A stretch of DNA of 64,000 bases from Inia geoffrensis (taxonomy: Eukaryota > Chordata > Mammalia > Artiodactyla > Iniidae), in contig CM070903.1 of the NCBI GenBank assembly GCA_036417435.1, forward strand, positions 92,463,001-92,527,000, read 5' to 3'. The notes beneath the pieces were generated by a model. It was not told the DNA's origin. It ran no database searches and was given only the letters and a program-made list of their open reading frames with translations. Numbering within the stretch: the first letter of the stretch is position 1; the number at the start of each line of letters is the position of its first letter. This document shows, in pieces, positions 1 to 10,129 of this stretch. A program made the translations under genes and the position numbers.

Positions 1-1190
1 CTCTTTCCATTACTTTATTTTAATTTGCTTAAAGGAGAGCTCTTGAGAAATCCGGCTGCACTTACCTACAGTATAGCATTTTGTGGGAATGAACATCTCT
101 TCAGGGCTTCATAAAAAAGATGAGTACAGTACAATCTAGGTCATAAGGCTATAGAGAACATTAGTTAATATAACTAGCAGTTTATAGACTTGTGCACAAA
201 TCTAGTCTCTGTTTCTTAAGATATTGTGTAAAACACAGTGGATCTAAGTCAGTATCACAGCTTATCTTTTTTGTTTTGTTTGCGTGTGTGTGTTTTGTTT
301 TTGTAAAAATCCTAACAGCTTTCAAAAAGAACCAAAGTGAAATGAATTTGTTAAAAAATCCAAAGTGATATGCATTATTTTTCCTTAACCTCAAAATAGC
401 AAAGAGCATATTGGCTATCTACTTCTTGGGTATCTTCAAAATGAGCTTTAAAATTCTACCTTAATAAATTTCCCTGCAGATATGTAAATTAAGACTCAGC
501 ACAGACAGACAAATTGAGAGATAGTCTGTAGAAGAATGAGTTTGTGCTCTAAAAAAATGTTAAGGTCATGAAAAACAAACAACATCTTAAAAAGGCTGAC
601 ACTTCTCTCCAAAAGAGTCGTTGGAATGGAGAGACAGCTTTAAGGGATATTTTTAGGATAACTGCCAAAATGTCAGGATGGTCAGTGCATTGAACAAGAG
701 TATTATATCAATATTAAAATTTACTGATTTGATCATCAAACTGTAGTTGTATAAAAGAATGTCCTTGTCTTAGGAATAACACAGTGAAATATGTAGGATA
801 AAAAACTGAAGTCTGCAACTTCCTGTCAGATTATAAGACAATTAACTCTCAAATAATTTAGAGAGAAAGTGTGCTTGAGAGAGTGTACAGACTGAGTGTA
901 AAATGATTAAATAAATGGGACAAAATGTTAACAACTGGTGAATCTAAGTAAATGGTGTGCATTTTTGTGATATTCTTTCAAACCTCTTGTGAAATGAAAA
1001 TTTTATTTTAAAAAAACTGATAAAAAGAAAAGTTTATAGCAGTAAAATTTAAATTAGTATTATTCCAAGAATAATCATAATAATTAACATAATACTTTGT
1101 TTTTGCATATTCATTGACCATTAATAAAGCCTCCAAATATGCTAATTTGTTTGATATTATCATTGGAACAAATCTAAGACTACAGATGTC
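1..1190. other. Unrecognised AT-rich non-coding DNA
   Basis: I see no gene, exon pair or confidently named repeat here. The sequence is AT-rich, has frequent stops in all frames and only short simple runs. The two short reverse-strand open frames in it have no recognisable motif. Confidence 0.5.
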
Positions 1191-1204
1191 CTTAGTTCCA
1201 TTTT

Positions 1205-1418
1205 GCTTTGTTTTGTTTTGTTTTTGCAGCACGCGGGCCTCTCACCGCCGTGGCCTCTCCCGTTGCGGAGCACAGGCTCCGGATGCGCAGGCCCAGTCGC
1301 CACGGCTCACGGGCCCAGCCGCTCCACGACATGTGGGATCTTCCCGGACCGGGGCACGAACCCGAGTCCCCTGCGTCAGCAGGTGGACTTTCAACCACTG
1401 CGCCACCAGGGAAGCCCC
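1205..1418 (-). mobile_element. CHR-type SINE (short form), reverse strand
   Basis: Read on the minus strand it begins with the cetacean SINE head 'gggcttccctggtgg' and ends at the T-rich stretch near 1205-1227, which is its A-rich tail. A direct repeat, cttagttccatttt at 1191-1204 and cttagtcccatttt at 1419-1432 (one mismatch), flanks it and marks the target-site duplication. The proline- and arginine-rich open frames over it are by-products of its GC content. Confidence 0.93.
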
Positions 1419-1432
1419 CTTAGTCCCATTTT

Positions 1433-2500
1433 AAAGATGGAGAAACTTGGAAACAGAACTACTTCAATCCTGTAGTTTGAAAGATTTTGATTTGTAGTCC
1501 TTTCTGAAGTAACTACACCACAGACTGTGCAAATTGCCCTCATTTAGGTCATGAAGGCAAGCTTGTGGTTTGTCCTGTGCTCACTAATCAGCTATCAAGC
1601 TGGAAGAATTTGGGTGGTTGCAGATCACTAAGCAGCTCTATAATTTAGAATCAATCTTCTAAGCTGTCTTGTCTATTTTCATTGCATGCTATCAGTTTTC
1701 ATCCCAAAGCTGTGCTAGCTCTTGGCATGATTGATAGTGCAGGTGCACAGTTTTAGGAAAGAAACAATAGGAAACCCTATTGGTTTATGCTGCATTACAA
1801 ACAGAAAAGGGAAGAAAAAAATCAATGTTAGACAAGTAGAATAGAGAAAATCATTAGGGAAATAAATTTCATTTTCATGCTTTCAAGAATTACATCAAAG
1901 AGTACATATTTTACTTGAAAAGGTATAGGTGTTCTTTGGGGAGAGAAAGCAAGAAGAGGGGAGGGTCTAGAAATGCATATTTCCAGAATTCTTATCTCAT
2001 GAGAATATAAGGCTTGTCTTCTGAATTGAGAATACTTTTCCTTATTTAAAATTACTTGATGTATCTTGGTTTCTTTGTGCATGAGGGCAAATGTGAGAGA
2101 ACAAAGTTCTCTATGTTAGCTCTTTTAAAAAATGTTACTACATCCTATAAAGTAGTAGTCTCCAAAAGGTAAATGCAATTCAGTGGCTATACAAGATAAT
2201 CCACTGAGCTCTGGGTAGAAAAAAAATATATCTAGGTAGGTAGGTAGGTAGGTAGATAGATAGAGACTTTGTTTTTACATAATATGTTAATATAGTAGTA
2301 CTGGCATATTATTAATGTAATAGTATGTACTATTTTATTTATTTACATAAATAAATATACATATGTTGAGGGTACTTGGTCAAATATTTTTAAACAAATG
2401 GTGTGTTCATAAAAGTAGCTTGGAGACCACAACTTTGGTATTCCTAAATAGTATTGGCTATCAAGGAGAAATAAAGAACACTAAACTTTAACATTATATA
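1433..2500. other. Unrecognised non-coding DNA with a small tetranucleotide repeat
   Basis: No gene or confidently named repeat is visible. A short (taggtagg)n/(gata)n simple repeat lies at about 2231-2264. The downstream limit is the start of the retroviral 5' LTR. Confidence 0.5.
2231..2264. repeat. Tetranucleotide microsatellite (TAGG)n/(TAGA)n
   Basis: Five or more tandem 'tagg' units are followed by 'taga' units, visible directly in the sequence. Confidence 0.85.
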
Positions 2501-2861
2501 TGTAAGTCTAAGTGTTATACATATAAAAAGTAATTAAACAGAAACTTCAATTAAATAGATTTAGGAGACCAGAAAGAGAAGTTTTCATGCCGGGCAACAG
2601 TAGCAGTGCCCAACAGGAAGAAGAAAGAACTTTCTTCATTCCTGGCAAGGACTCGGTCAATGAAAAGCCCTGGACTCTTTGTTTACCACAGCCCTGACAA
2701 CTTCCTTTTCATCTCTATAAAAGACTTCTTCCCTTGCTGTGGGGGGATTTTCATGTGGCTCACCATGGTTGCAGACTCCGAACTACAATTCTCTGTTGAT
2801 TCCAGATTAAAGCCACCTTTGCTAGAGAAATATCTAGCAGTCTATTTATTTCAGTTCAACA
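2501..2861 (+). repeat. 5' LTR of the endogenous retrovirus
   Basis: It shares long blocks with 9713-10078, including 'ggaagaagaaaga', 'cctggcaaggactc', 'ctataaaag' and 'tacaattctctgttgat'. It starts TGTAAG and ends ..TTCAACA, the usual TG..CA form. A TATAAAA box lies at 2716-2722. The start is set by analogy with the 3' LTR and the first 80 bases have diverged. Confidence 0.8.
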
Positions 2862-2864
2862 TTG

Positions 2865-2884
2865 TGGTGGCAGATACAGGGGCC
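2865..2884 (+). other. Candidate retroviral primer-binding site (tRNA-Ile-like)
   Basis: TGGTGGC followed by a TAC and GGGG core begins three bases after the LTR end. By my comparison about 14 of 20 positions fit the complement of a tRNA-Ile 3' end. The position is right and the TGGTGGC start is exact, but the middle has mutated, so the tRNA assignment is an inference. Confidence 0.45.
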
Positions 2885-2910
2885 AGAAGGGACTCCCAAA
2901 GGCTCCAGCA

Positions 2911-4564
2911 TTGGTGAGTAAACAGCCACAGTTGAGCCCACTGTCCTTGGTGCTTTTCTTGCTGATCCTGGAGTTTGAAGGTATATCTTTTTCCTGGATC
3001 CAACCTCCTGCCCTCTTTGCAGGTGAAGCTGTCCAGGTTTTACCTGGGGTCTATTTTAAGTCTGTGTATTTCTGGTTAAGTCCTTGTTCTCTATGCAAGT
3101 ATTAATTTGGCACTTTGGTCTGATTTTGAGATAAGACTGATTCAGTGAAAGCTGGCTGAAAACACATTCAGCCCATTGCTTCAGAAACAGGGGCTGTTTC
3201 ACTGAAACTGTGTTCGTTTTCCAGCCTTCCGTTTATTCCTCTGGAAGAGGGTATTCCTTGGAAACTCCCTGAAAAGCCATCAGCCTGGATCCTCCAAGAC
3301 AAAGCTGTTTCCTTAGAATTGGCTGGTATAGCTTACAAGCTGTTTGAACTGAGTTGTTTGAGCTGTCAGCTGTTTGAAAATTGCTCTTTTACTCTAGAGA
3401 AAAAATTCCAGGAAGTGAGATCCCAGTTATTTAACTACTTGGAGGGAGCTCCCATTACAGGGACCCTGGCCGATTTTACGTTTAAAGACTATGATCCTTC
3501 CTTATGTGCATTTCCAGTTAAATGGGCCAACCTGATCAAAGGCAATTTAGAACACCAGTGACCATTATGAGGAAATTTTGAAATCCCCAAATTCAGTTTT
3601 CTTAAAATCAAACTGGACAATAACAGCTCAAAGTTTTCCCGAATTATGTGGAATACTTATTTCAATTTGTATTGGGCTGGCCAAAATGTTTGTTCGGTTA
3701 ACGAATACGTTGTTCAATAAAGTTGCTGGTGAAAATGAAAAATGTCTTTCATTTTTACTTAAAACTGAATGAACTTTTTGGCCAGCCCAATATTTTGAGG
3801 CTCTTCAACATTATCAGGAATCTAAAATGACCTCTCATCCAAAAAACATCTTAAGATTGGCTGAGTCAAAGCAATATAAAATGGCTCCCAAAGCCTCAGG
3901 AGCCTCTTCCTCAGTTTCTTTGTCTCAGGCTACTCCTTTGGCACCATCCTCTCTCTCTCCCTTGGCTCCTCATGGCCAGACTCTACCTCTGGTTCCACCT
4001 TCCTCCTTCCCTTCTACACCTCCTCTATATCCTCAATTCCCCAATACAAGTTCTGTCACCAATCCTCCGCTGTTCTCTACCCACCCCCTTTTCCTTTGAA
4101 ATTGCCAGAACGTGTCTCTTTAAAATTAAGCCTTCTGAGGATCCAGAGGCTAAAACCCTAATTTCTTATTTTCCCTGGACTAAAGCTGAACTGCCAGCCA
4201 TTGTCAAAGATTTTCCTAAAGTAACTGAAGATCCTCATAAATCTGCTGAGGAATTTAATATATTCATTCAAACTTATCAAACTGGTTTCTCTGACTTACA
4301 TCAGCTAGTTTATATGCCTGTTGGTAAAGGCCAGGCCTAGCATTGAATGAATGACTAATTGGGAAAATCCTGAAAGGTCTCTAGGATTACAACTGTTGGG
4401 ATGAACTGCTAACTCTTGTATAAGCAGACTCAAGTAAGCACTAGGTGACTTCATTCAGCAAGTCCTAGGGCTTTTCCAAAGCCTGTTGACTGGAACAAAA
4501 TTCAGGCTGGCACACCAAAATCTTATTAATCTGTTCATAATTATTACAATCAATTTAAGATTTT
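2911..4564 (+). pseudogene. Retroviral leader and gag remnant, interrupted
   Basis: This is the 5' internal part of the retrovirus. A matrix-like reading frame is open at 3319-3561. A proline- and serine-rich linker follows at 3827-4099, then a capsid-like stretch in another frame at about 4080-4340 that includes PEDPEAK-type and WTKAEL-type segments. The parts lie in different frames, and a mariner MITE at 3672-3790 splits them. No zinc-knuckle motif is visible downstream, where a SINE has inserted. Gag proteins form the virion core; this copy cannot encode one. Identification comes from position between primer site and protease and from general composition, so exact boundaries are approximate. 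Confidence 0.6.
3672..3790. mobile_element. Mariner-derived MITE inserted in gag
   Basis: A 119-bp element has terminal inverted repeats beginning TTGGGCTGGCCAAAA on the left and ending TTTTTGGCCAGCCCAA on the right. It is flanked by TA at 3670-3671 and 3791-3792, as mariner insertions are. It has no transposase and must have been moved in trans. It is younger than the retrovirus it interrupts. Confidence 0.92.
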
Positions 4565-4578
4565 AAAATAAAATTCTG

Positions 4579-4979
4579 GAAGACACTAGGGGTGGGTAGT
4601 GCAGCACCTGGGGCCTGGCAACAGAGGGGAGCTGTGACCACCCCCAGACCAGAAGGGGCAGGGGAAGGAAGTTCCTGAATGCAGAGGACCCCAACAGGGG
4701 CTGTCAGAAGACACCACCACCATCACTTGTTGTGTTTTCCTCACTGCACTTATCACTATTTAAATTGAAACTGTTCAGTTATTTATTTATGCATTTTTAT
4801 CCTAACTCCCATTCCTGGAATCACCCCCAGGACAGCAGGGCCTCTGTCTGTTTGCTCAACACTTCATCTCCAGGGCCTAGACAGACCTTGGTACATGGTA
4901 GGTGCCCAGTAAATATTCATGCCTGGTGCATTTAAGCACTCAATAAATATGTGTTGAATCAAAATATAAATAAATAAAT
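4579..4979 (+). mobile_element. Retroposed unit of about 400 bp with an L2-like 3' part, inserted in the retrovirus
   Basis: A perfect 14-bp direct repeat, AAAATAAAATTCTG, lies at 4565-4578 and 4980-4993 and brackets an insert ending in a (taaa)n tail. The 3' half contains an L2-like end, with 'aggtgcccagtaaatatt' and 'caataaatatgtgttgaa'. The GC-rich 5' half is not a repeat I recognise. The structure is that of an L1-mobilised transcript, perhaps the 3' end of an mRNA or lncRNA that carried an L2 in its UTR. The source is unknown. Confidence 0.75.
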
Positions 4980-4993
4980 AAAATAAAATTCTG

Positions 4994-5353
4994 ACCCTCT
5001 TTCAGGTGTAGATCACAGCAGTGTAGCTTTTAACTCTACGCTTATTAATAGGCTGAACTGAATCTTTCCCTTCAAGTAAAAAGGGCCAGAATGGAATGGG
5101 AAACTATGTCCACTCCAGATTTAGTTAATCTGGCAAACTAGCTTTCTTATACTCTAGACAAGTTACCCTCAAAGAAGACCACCAAAATTTTTAAACGTCA
5201 ACTGTAACAAACAAAGGCACCTAAACAAAACCAAAATCCTCCTAGTTTCTGTTATTATTACAAATAAACAGGACTTTGGAGATATGATTATTACAAATTC
5301 AAGCACTATGTGCCTCCGGCCTTCTAACGAGCCTTTCCAATGTTTTCCCCCCC
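4994..5353 (+). pseudogene. Retroviral gag-pro junction remnant
   Basis: This is internal retroviral sequence between the retroposed unit and a CHR SINE. Multiple stops occur in all frames and no cysteine-histidine box can be made out. It is assigned by position only. Confidence 0.4.
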
Positions 5354-5537
5354 TTTTTTTTTTTTTTGCGGCCTCTCCCGTTGCGGAGCACAGGCTCCGG
5401 ATGCGCAGGCTCAGCGGCCATGGCTCACGGGCCCAGCCGCTCCACGACATGTGGGATCTTCCCGGACCGGGGCATGAACCCGTGTCCCCTGCATCGGCAG
5501 GTGGACTCTCGACCATTGCGCCACCGGGGAAGCCCCC
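5354..5537 (-). mobile_element. CHR-type SINE, reverse strand, inserted in the retrovirus
   Basis: A T run at 5354-5367 is the tail. The minus strand then carries the standard body and the head 'gggcttccccggtgg', with pol III A- and B-box positions recognisable. The 3' part of the body next to the tail is shorter than in the other copies. No clean target-site duplication is visible. Confidence 0.9.
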
Positions 5538-5599
5538 CAATTCTTAATGACAGAGTTCCGAGGAACTACAGGGGCTCTTCCTAATCCTTCCTCTTAATC

Positions 5600-5920
5600 A
5601 GTTTAGAGAAACATTTCTCCAAATTGGGGATGAATCTCTGCCGGTCCTAATTGACGATGGAGCCATACTCTCAATGCTCAACTCCACTACTATAAAGCAG
5701 CCCCTGCCTCAGAGTACTACAGCAGGTCAAATAGTGGGGATCTCTAATAAACCTCAAGAGGTGTCTGTCTCTGAACCTAATGCATTGTGTTTAGGCCCTT
5801 TGAGAGATAAACACCCATTTCTCCTTTGTTCCTCTGCCCCATACATGTATTAGGCCAGACTTCTTAGAAAAGTATCATGCCAGAATTTCCTTCTCCCAAC
5901 AGGGGGAAATAATTCTAGAA
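5600..5920 (+). pseudogene. Retroviral protease remnant
   Basis: A stretch around 5620-5850 reads like a retroviral aspartic protease, with an active-site-like VLIDDGA segment; the catalytic motif lies at 5653-5664. The first Asp and the Gly-Ala are present, but the usual Thr of the DTGA motif is Asp. The frame breaks further downstream. The protease would cleave Gag and Gag-Pol in an intact virus. It lies between gag and RT as expected. Confidence 0.65.
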
Positions 5921-6129
5921 TTTGACAGTAGTCATCAATGTAACCAACCAGATGAATTAAATAATCCTCTGACAACTTTTATTTGTTCCATCTCTCACAG
6001 TACTAGAAATGATTCTCAAAACACTGAATATTTGTCCCTATTGAATCAGTTACCACCTTCCTCATGGGTAAAATCTCCAAACGATGTTGGCAAAATTCAC
6101 AGTGTACCTCCCATCAAGATTCATATAGA

Positions 6130-7130
6130 CCCCTTAAAATCTCTTCTGACAATTAATTAATATTCTATAAGTAAAGAAGCCCTTCAAGGCATTAAGCCCA
6201 CAGTAGAAGATTACAAGGCTTAAGGCCTCATAATTCTTTGTACCATCACCTGTAACACTCACAGTTTACCAGTGAGAAAACCTAAGGGCTGAGAGTGAAG
6301 GTTCGTCTACCACCTCTGAGCAATAAAAAACATTGTTATCCCCGACACCTTGTTGTCCCTAACCCTCGTTCATTACTAGTTACTAACATCTGTTCCCACC
6401 AGAAGTGAATTCTTTACTGTAACTGTATTATGCAGCACATTATTTTGTATTCCAGTTGATGAAGGTAGCCAATACTTTTTTGCCTTCACTTGGGAAGAAA
6501 AACAATTTACCTAGACAGTAATGCTATAGAGTTTTACTGAGAATCCTTCTAATGTCTCATAAATCCTGAAGGCTGATCTGGATGATATGACGTTCCTTAG
6601 AGGGTCTACTTTGGTGTAATATGTGGATGATTTGCTTCTTTGATCTCCTTCTCAAGCCTCCTCACAGGAAGACAGAATCCACTTGCTAAAGCTTTTAGCC
6701 TTAAAGGGGCATAAGGTCCCCAAAGAAAAGTTGCAGTTTTCCCAATCCCAGATTTAACATATAGGGCACCTGATATCAAAACAAGGGCTACATCTAGATC
6801 CAGATAGACTTCCTGTCCTATGTTTCCCAAAACTAAGCACCGATTTCTCAGGTTAGCTGGTTACTGCCAAAACTGAATTCCAATTTCTCTTTTATGGCCA
6901 AACCTCTGTATGTTTTACTAAATAACGAACAACCAACCCAATTCAATGGAAAGTACCAAATGACATAGCCAAGGAGGTGTTAAAGGAAAGTGTGAAGAAC
7001 CCACCTGCCCCCGGGCATCCTAATTATTAGACTCACTTTTTTCTTGTTTGTATATGAAAAGGAAGGGAATGCCCTTGGGCTGCTACCCAAAAACATGGGG
7101 ACCAACATCAACCCATAGGGTATTACAGCC
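6130..7130 (+). pseudogene. Retroviral reverse transcriptase remnant
   Basis: The polymerase core motif YVDD is encoded at 6620-6631, directly preceded by an in-frame TAA at 6617-6619. Fragments upstream, including the region of 'ccagttgatgaaggtagcc', and downstream around 6700-6980 fit the fingers, palm and thumb order in shifting frames. No long frame remains open. In an intact element this enzyme copies the RNA genome into DNA. The decay predates the nested SINEs or accumulated alongside them. Confidence 0.75.
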
Positions 7131-7439
7131 AACAAATGGACTCTGTGGAATGAAAATACCCTCCTTGCCTTAAAGCCATTATAGCCACTGATTTTTTTTT
7201 TTTTGGCTAAGGCCACTGAGAAAATCATCGTGTGATCCCCTTCAATCATTTTTATACCTCACACAGTAGAAGCCCTCCTGAATTCTCGTCACATTCAATA
7301 TTTATCAGCCAGCCATGTCACCTCCTAGTAAGTCCTTCTGTTAACTGCTCCTCATATAACTCTTTTACGTGGTAGTAACCTTAATCTTGCTACTCTCCTC
7401 CGCTGCGTTATCAACAAAGTCCCTCAGGACTGTTTAACA

Positions 7440-7965
7440 CTGACAGATCACCTCCTGACTCCTCATGATGATTTACAGGAAATTTCTTTGGGTAATGCTG
7501 ACTTCTCATGGTTCACTGGTCATTCTTATTTAAAAGTTGACAGTGGCAAATATTGTGCTGGGTATACTATTACAGCTCCTTTTTATGTTATTGAGGCATC
7601 ACCTTCACCGAAGGCTACTGCAGCCCAACAGGCTGAGTTATATGCTCTTACATGGCCTTGTACTTTAGCCACGGGCAAAACTGCGAATATTTATACTGAT
7701 AGTAGGTATGCTTTTGAAGTAGTTCATGATTTGTGGATGTCATGGAAGCAATGTGGCTGCCTTATTTCCAGTAGAAATAACATTTAAAATGTTCCAGTAG
7801 AAATAACATTTAAGATGTTCAGGAATTATTGGATGCAATACTCTACCTGCTGCTTTAGCTATTATTAAGATTCCCAGGCATCCTAAACTTGACTCACCAG
7901 AAGCTAAGGGAAATCACCTTGCTGACATTTCCACAAGGAATGCTGTTGTTAAAGGGACCAACAGC
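7440..7965 (+). pseudogene. Retroviral RNase H remnant
   Basis: A 99-codon frame at 7488-7787 carries RNase H landmarks: the strand WFTGHSYL, where the family has TDGS so the first catalytic Asp is lost; an AELYAL helix with the catalytic Glu; and YTDSRYA with a retained Asp. The frame ends in a 26-bp tandem duplication at 7768-7819. The piece around 7850-7960, with ADIS near the end, resembles the RNase H C-terminus and the link to integrase. Confidence 0.8.
7768..7819 (+). repeat. 26-bp tandem duplication in the RNase H remnant
   Basis: The unit starting 'ccagtagaaataacattt' occurs twice head to tail, at 7768-7793 and 7794-7819, with one difference. It shifts the reading frame. Confidence 0.9.
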
Positions 7966-8116
7966 AGCCAAACCTCTGTCATCGTCCAAAGGGATATTTC
8001 CCCAAATGATAACTTAGAAAAATTGGCTAGAGAAAACTCAGTATTGGACTTAGGAAAGGAAAAATCAAGATTGGAAATTTGACAGTTGTTGGTTTGATAA
8101 AAAGAGAAAGCTCTGG

Positions 8117-8321
8117 GGCTTCCCTGGTGGCGCAGTGGTTGAGAGTCCGCCTGCCGATGCAGGGGACACGGGTTCGTGCCCAGGTCCAGGAAGATCCCAC
8201 ATGCCGCGGAGCGGCTGGGCCTGTGAGCCATGGTCGCTGAGCCTGCGCATCCGGAGCCTGTGCTCCGCAATAGGAGAGGCCACAACAGTGAGACGCCCGC
8301 GTACCCCCCCCCAAAAAAAAA
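8117..8321 (+). mobile_element. CHR-type SINE (short form), inserted in the retrovirus
   Basis: It has a head 'ggcttccctggtggcg', a full short-form body and an A-rich tail. A perfect 17-bp target-site duplication, aaaagagaaagctctgg, lies at 8100-8116 and 8322-8338. It splits the retrovirus just before the integrase zinc-binding region. Confidence 0.96.
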
Positions 8322-8338
8322 AAAAGAGAAAGCTCTGG

Positions 8339-9345
8339 TTTGAACCAAATAATAACCTAGTCCTACTGGAGACTATAAAATTCTCACTCCTCACCACTCT
8401 ACATTCATTAAACCATTGTTCTCCTGCCAAGACAACAAAATTCATGAATCAATATTAGTAGGAAAACATTAGCAAGGCCACAAAAAATGCCCACTTCATT
8501 TGTCCCACTTGTCTGAAGTACAACCTCAGGAAGCCTGTTGATACTGCTATGAAATATTTTAAACTGCCTAATGGACCATTAGAGACCTGGGAAATGAATT
8601 TCACAGAACTTCCTCTGTCTTATGGATATAAATATGTTTTATCAATGGTCTGGTATGTTTTCACACTAGAATGAAATAGTCTACTGCCCCTTATTTGGCA
8701 AAAATCTTTTTGGAAAGGCCTCCTCTCAAACTTCATAGTGATTAAGGAACCCATTTTACTGACCAGGTGTTTTGACAAGTCTGTGCTGTTTGGTCAGTTT
8801 ACAACACTTTTACTGATTTAGAAGAAAGTACTAACAGCATTAGTAAGACAGCTCAATCTGTAGAAACCCTTGAAATACCTTGGGCAAAAGCACTGCCATT
8901 GGCCTTCCTAAATCTAAGATTCACCCCTTTTGGCACTCGTAAACTCTCACCGTTTGAGACAGTCACAGGATGCCCAATGCATTTGGGTTTTGCTTCTTTT
9001 GGCCCACAACTGATAAAAGGAAATATACTCCAATACTGCAAAGGCCTAATTGCTCTATTAAAAATAACTACGTTTTGGTAAAGCGATCTTTTCACAGCGA
9101 GCTCTTGGGAGATAAAAACCCTAAGCACCATACCTTGCAACCTGAAAATTTCATCTACTGGAAAAGCTATCTCCAGAAGAACCCTCAACAACCTTGCTGG
9201 AAAGTCCCATATTGGGTACTGCTAACCAACCTTTGTACTGCCAAACTCCAAAGAACAGACTGTTGGATCCACATGATAAACCTAAAGAAACACCAAATCC
9301 TGACTGGAACTTCACTTCATCTGGTGACTTGAAAATAAAGATTTC
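8339..9345 (+). pseudogene. Retroviral integrase remnant
   Basis: The zinc-binding segment around 8480-8540 includes CPTC. At about 8590 the catalytic-core start reads WEMNF, where family members have an Asp at the Asn position. The region 8870-9000 shows the conserved 'FLNLRFTPFG' and 'SPFETVTG' type segments, and 9070-9330 reads like the C-terminal domain with HTLQPENFIYWK. There are many frame changes and part of the core around 8690-8830 is scrambled. Integrase would join viral DNA to the host chromosome; this copy is dead. Confidence 0.78.
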
Positions 9346-9700
9346 CTGCAATTGAAGCAGATGACATCTGATAAGACAGCTTTCCTAGGATATTGAGATG
9401 AGGCCTGTTAGAAGTTTGTCACCAAAACTTTGATAATGATATAACGCTTCAGATGAACTCCAATGTCTACGACGTTGATAACATATAGGACTTTAGATAA
9501 AAAGTACCTAAAAGTTCTCCCTCCTACCCCTCCTCATTACTTGGATGTCATCTTAGTAGGTTTCTAATCTGTTTACTTTCCCTCCAACATGAGACACTAC
9601 ACCCAGGATAGGTCCTTCCCTGACATCAAGGGACAAAAAGCCACTGAAACCAAAAAACCTGACTTTTGATGAGCGATGCTATCAGAGAAAGTTCTCAATC
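9346..9700 (+). other. Retroviral 3' internal region with no recognisable env
   Basis: About 355 bp lie between the end of integrase and the polypurine tract. Stops occur in all frames and no signal peptide, fusion peptide or transmembrane segment can be seen. An intact env needs well over 1.5 kb, so env was lost before or after insertion. Confidence 0.6.
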
Positions 9701-9712
9701 AAAAGGGGAAAA
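9701..9712 (+). other. Retroviral polypurine tract
   Basis: AAAAGGGGAAAA directly precedes the TG start of the 3' LTR, the expected plus-strand priming site. Confidence 0.8.
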
Positions 9713-10078
9713 TGTAAAAAAAATCATCATCATCAGCAGCAGCAGCAACCTCAATGAAAGAGAGTCAGGAGTCAGGAAAAGGGGAGCTCTCATGCCATAT
9801 GATGAGAGCAGAGCCCAAAAGGAAGAAGAAAGACTCCTCTTCTTTCCTGGCAAGGACTCAGCCAATGGAAAGCCAGGACTCTTTTTTTTTTTTTTTTTTT
9901 AACTATACCTCCCAACTTCATTTTCCTCCCTATAAAAGTGTTCTCCTTCCCTTGCCATGAAGGGACTTGCACGCGGCTCACCACGGTTGCAGACTCTGAA
10001 GTACAATTCTCTGTTGATCTTGAACAAACCCATTTTTTCTGGAGAAATATCTGGCAGTCAATTTATTTCAGGTCAATA
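9713..10078 (+). repeat. 3' LTR of the endogenous retrovirus
   Basis: It is a homologue of 2501-2861, with a TATAAAA box at 9931-9937. Differences from the 5' LTR include a 'cagcagcagcag' stretch near the start and a T run at about 9882-9900. The end reads ..GTCAATA, so the terminal CA has mutated. Confidence 0.85.
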
Positions 10079-10129
10079 TATATGATCAGGTGATGCATTC
10101 TTTTACTGAGCAAATATTCGTTGATTCAT

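Larger units (their letters stand above)
2501..10078 (+). mobile_element. Decayed class I (gammaretrovirus-like) endogenous retrovirus, env not visible
   Basis: Two related LTRs of about 361 and 366 bp bracket an internal region whose gag, protease, reverse transcriptase, RNase H and integrase remnants lie in the standard order on the plus strand. A tRNA-Ile-like primer site follows the 5' LTR and the purine tract AAAAGGGGAAAA precedes the 3' LTR. The flanks show a possible 4-bp duplication, tata, before 2501 and after 10078, weak because the site is TA-rich. Only about 350 bp separate the end of integrase from the purine tract, and I see no env coding in it. Every frame is broken by stops and frameshifts. 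The LTRs differ at roughly one base in six to eight by eye, so the insertion is old. Four later elements are nested inside: a mariner MITE, an L2-tailed retroposed unit and two CHR SINEs. Class I assignment rests on the RNase H and integrase resemblance and on the primer site. Confidence 0.88.

Noticed and set aside
1114..1475. Several overlapping open frames rich in R, P, G and S on both strands, repeated at 5284-5584, 8027-8458, 10742-11089, 24950-25353, 39174-39666 and 40878-41247
   Set aside because: All fall over CHR SINEs and share the same peptide strings. They reflect the GC-rich SINE body, not a gene family.
3827..4340. Proline- and serine-rich open frames as a host gene
   Set aside because: They lie between the primer site and protease of the retrovirus and match the place and composition of a gag linker and capsid.
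8117..8321. tRNA gene, because of A- and B-box-like sequences in the CHR copies
   Set aside because: These are pol III promoter relics of a tRNA-derived SINE; no cloverleaf is retained and a poly-A tail follows.
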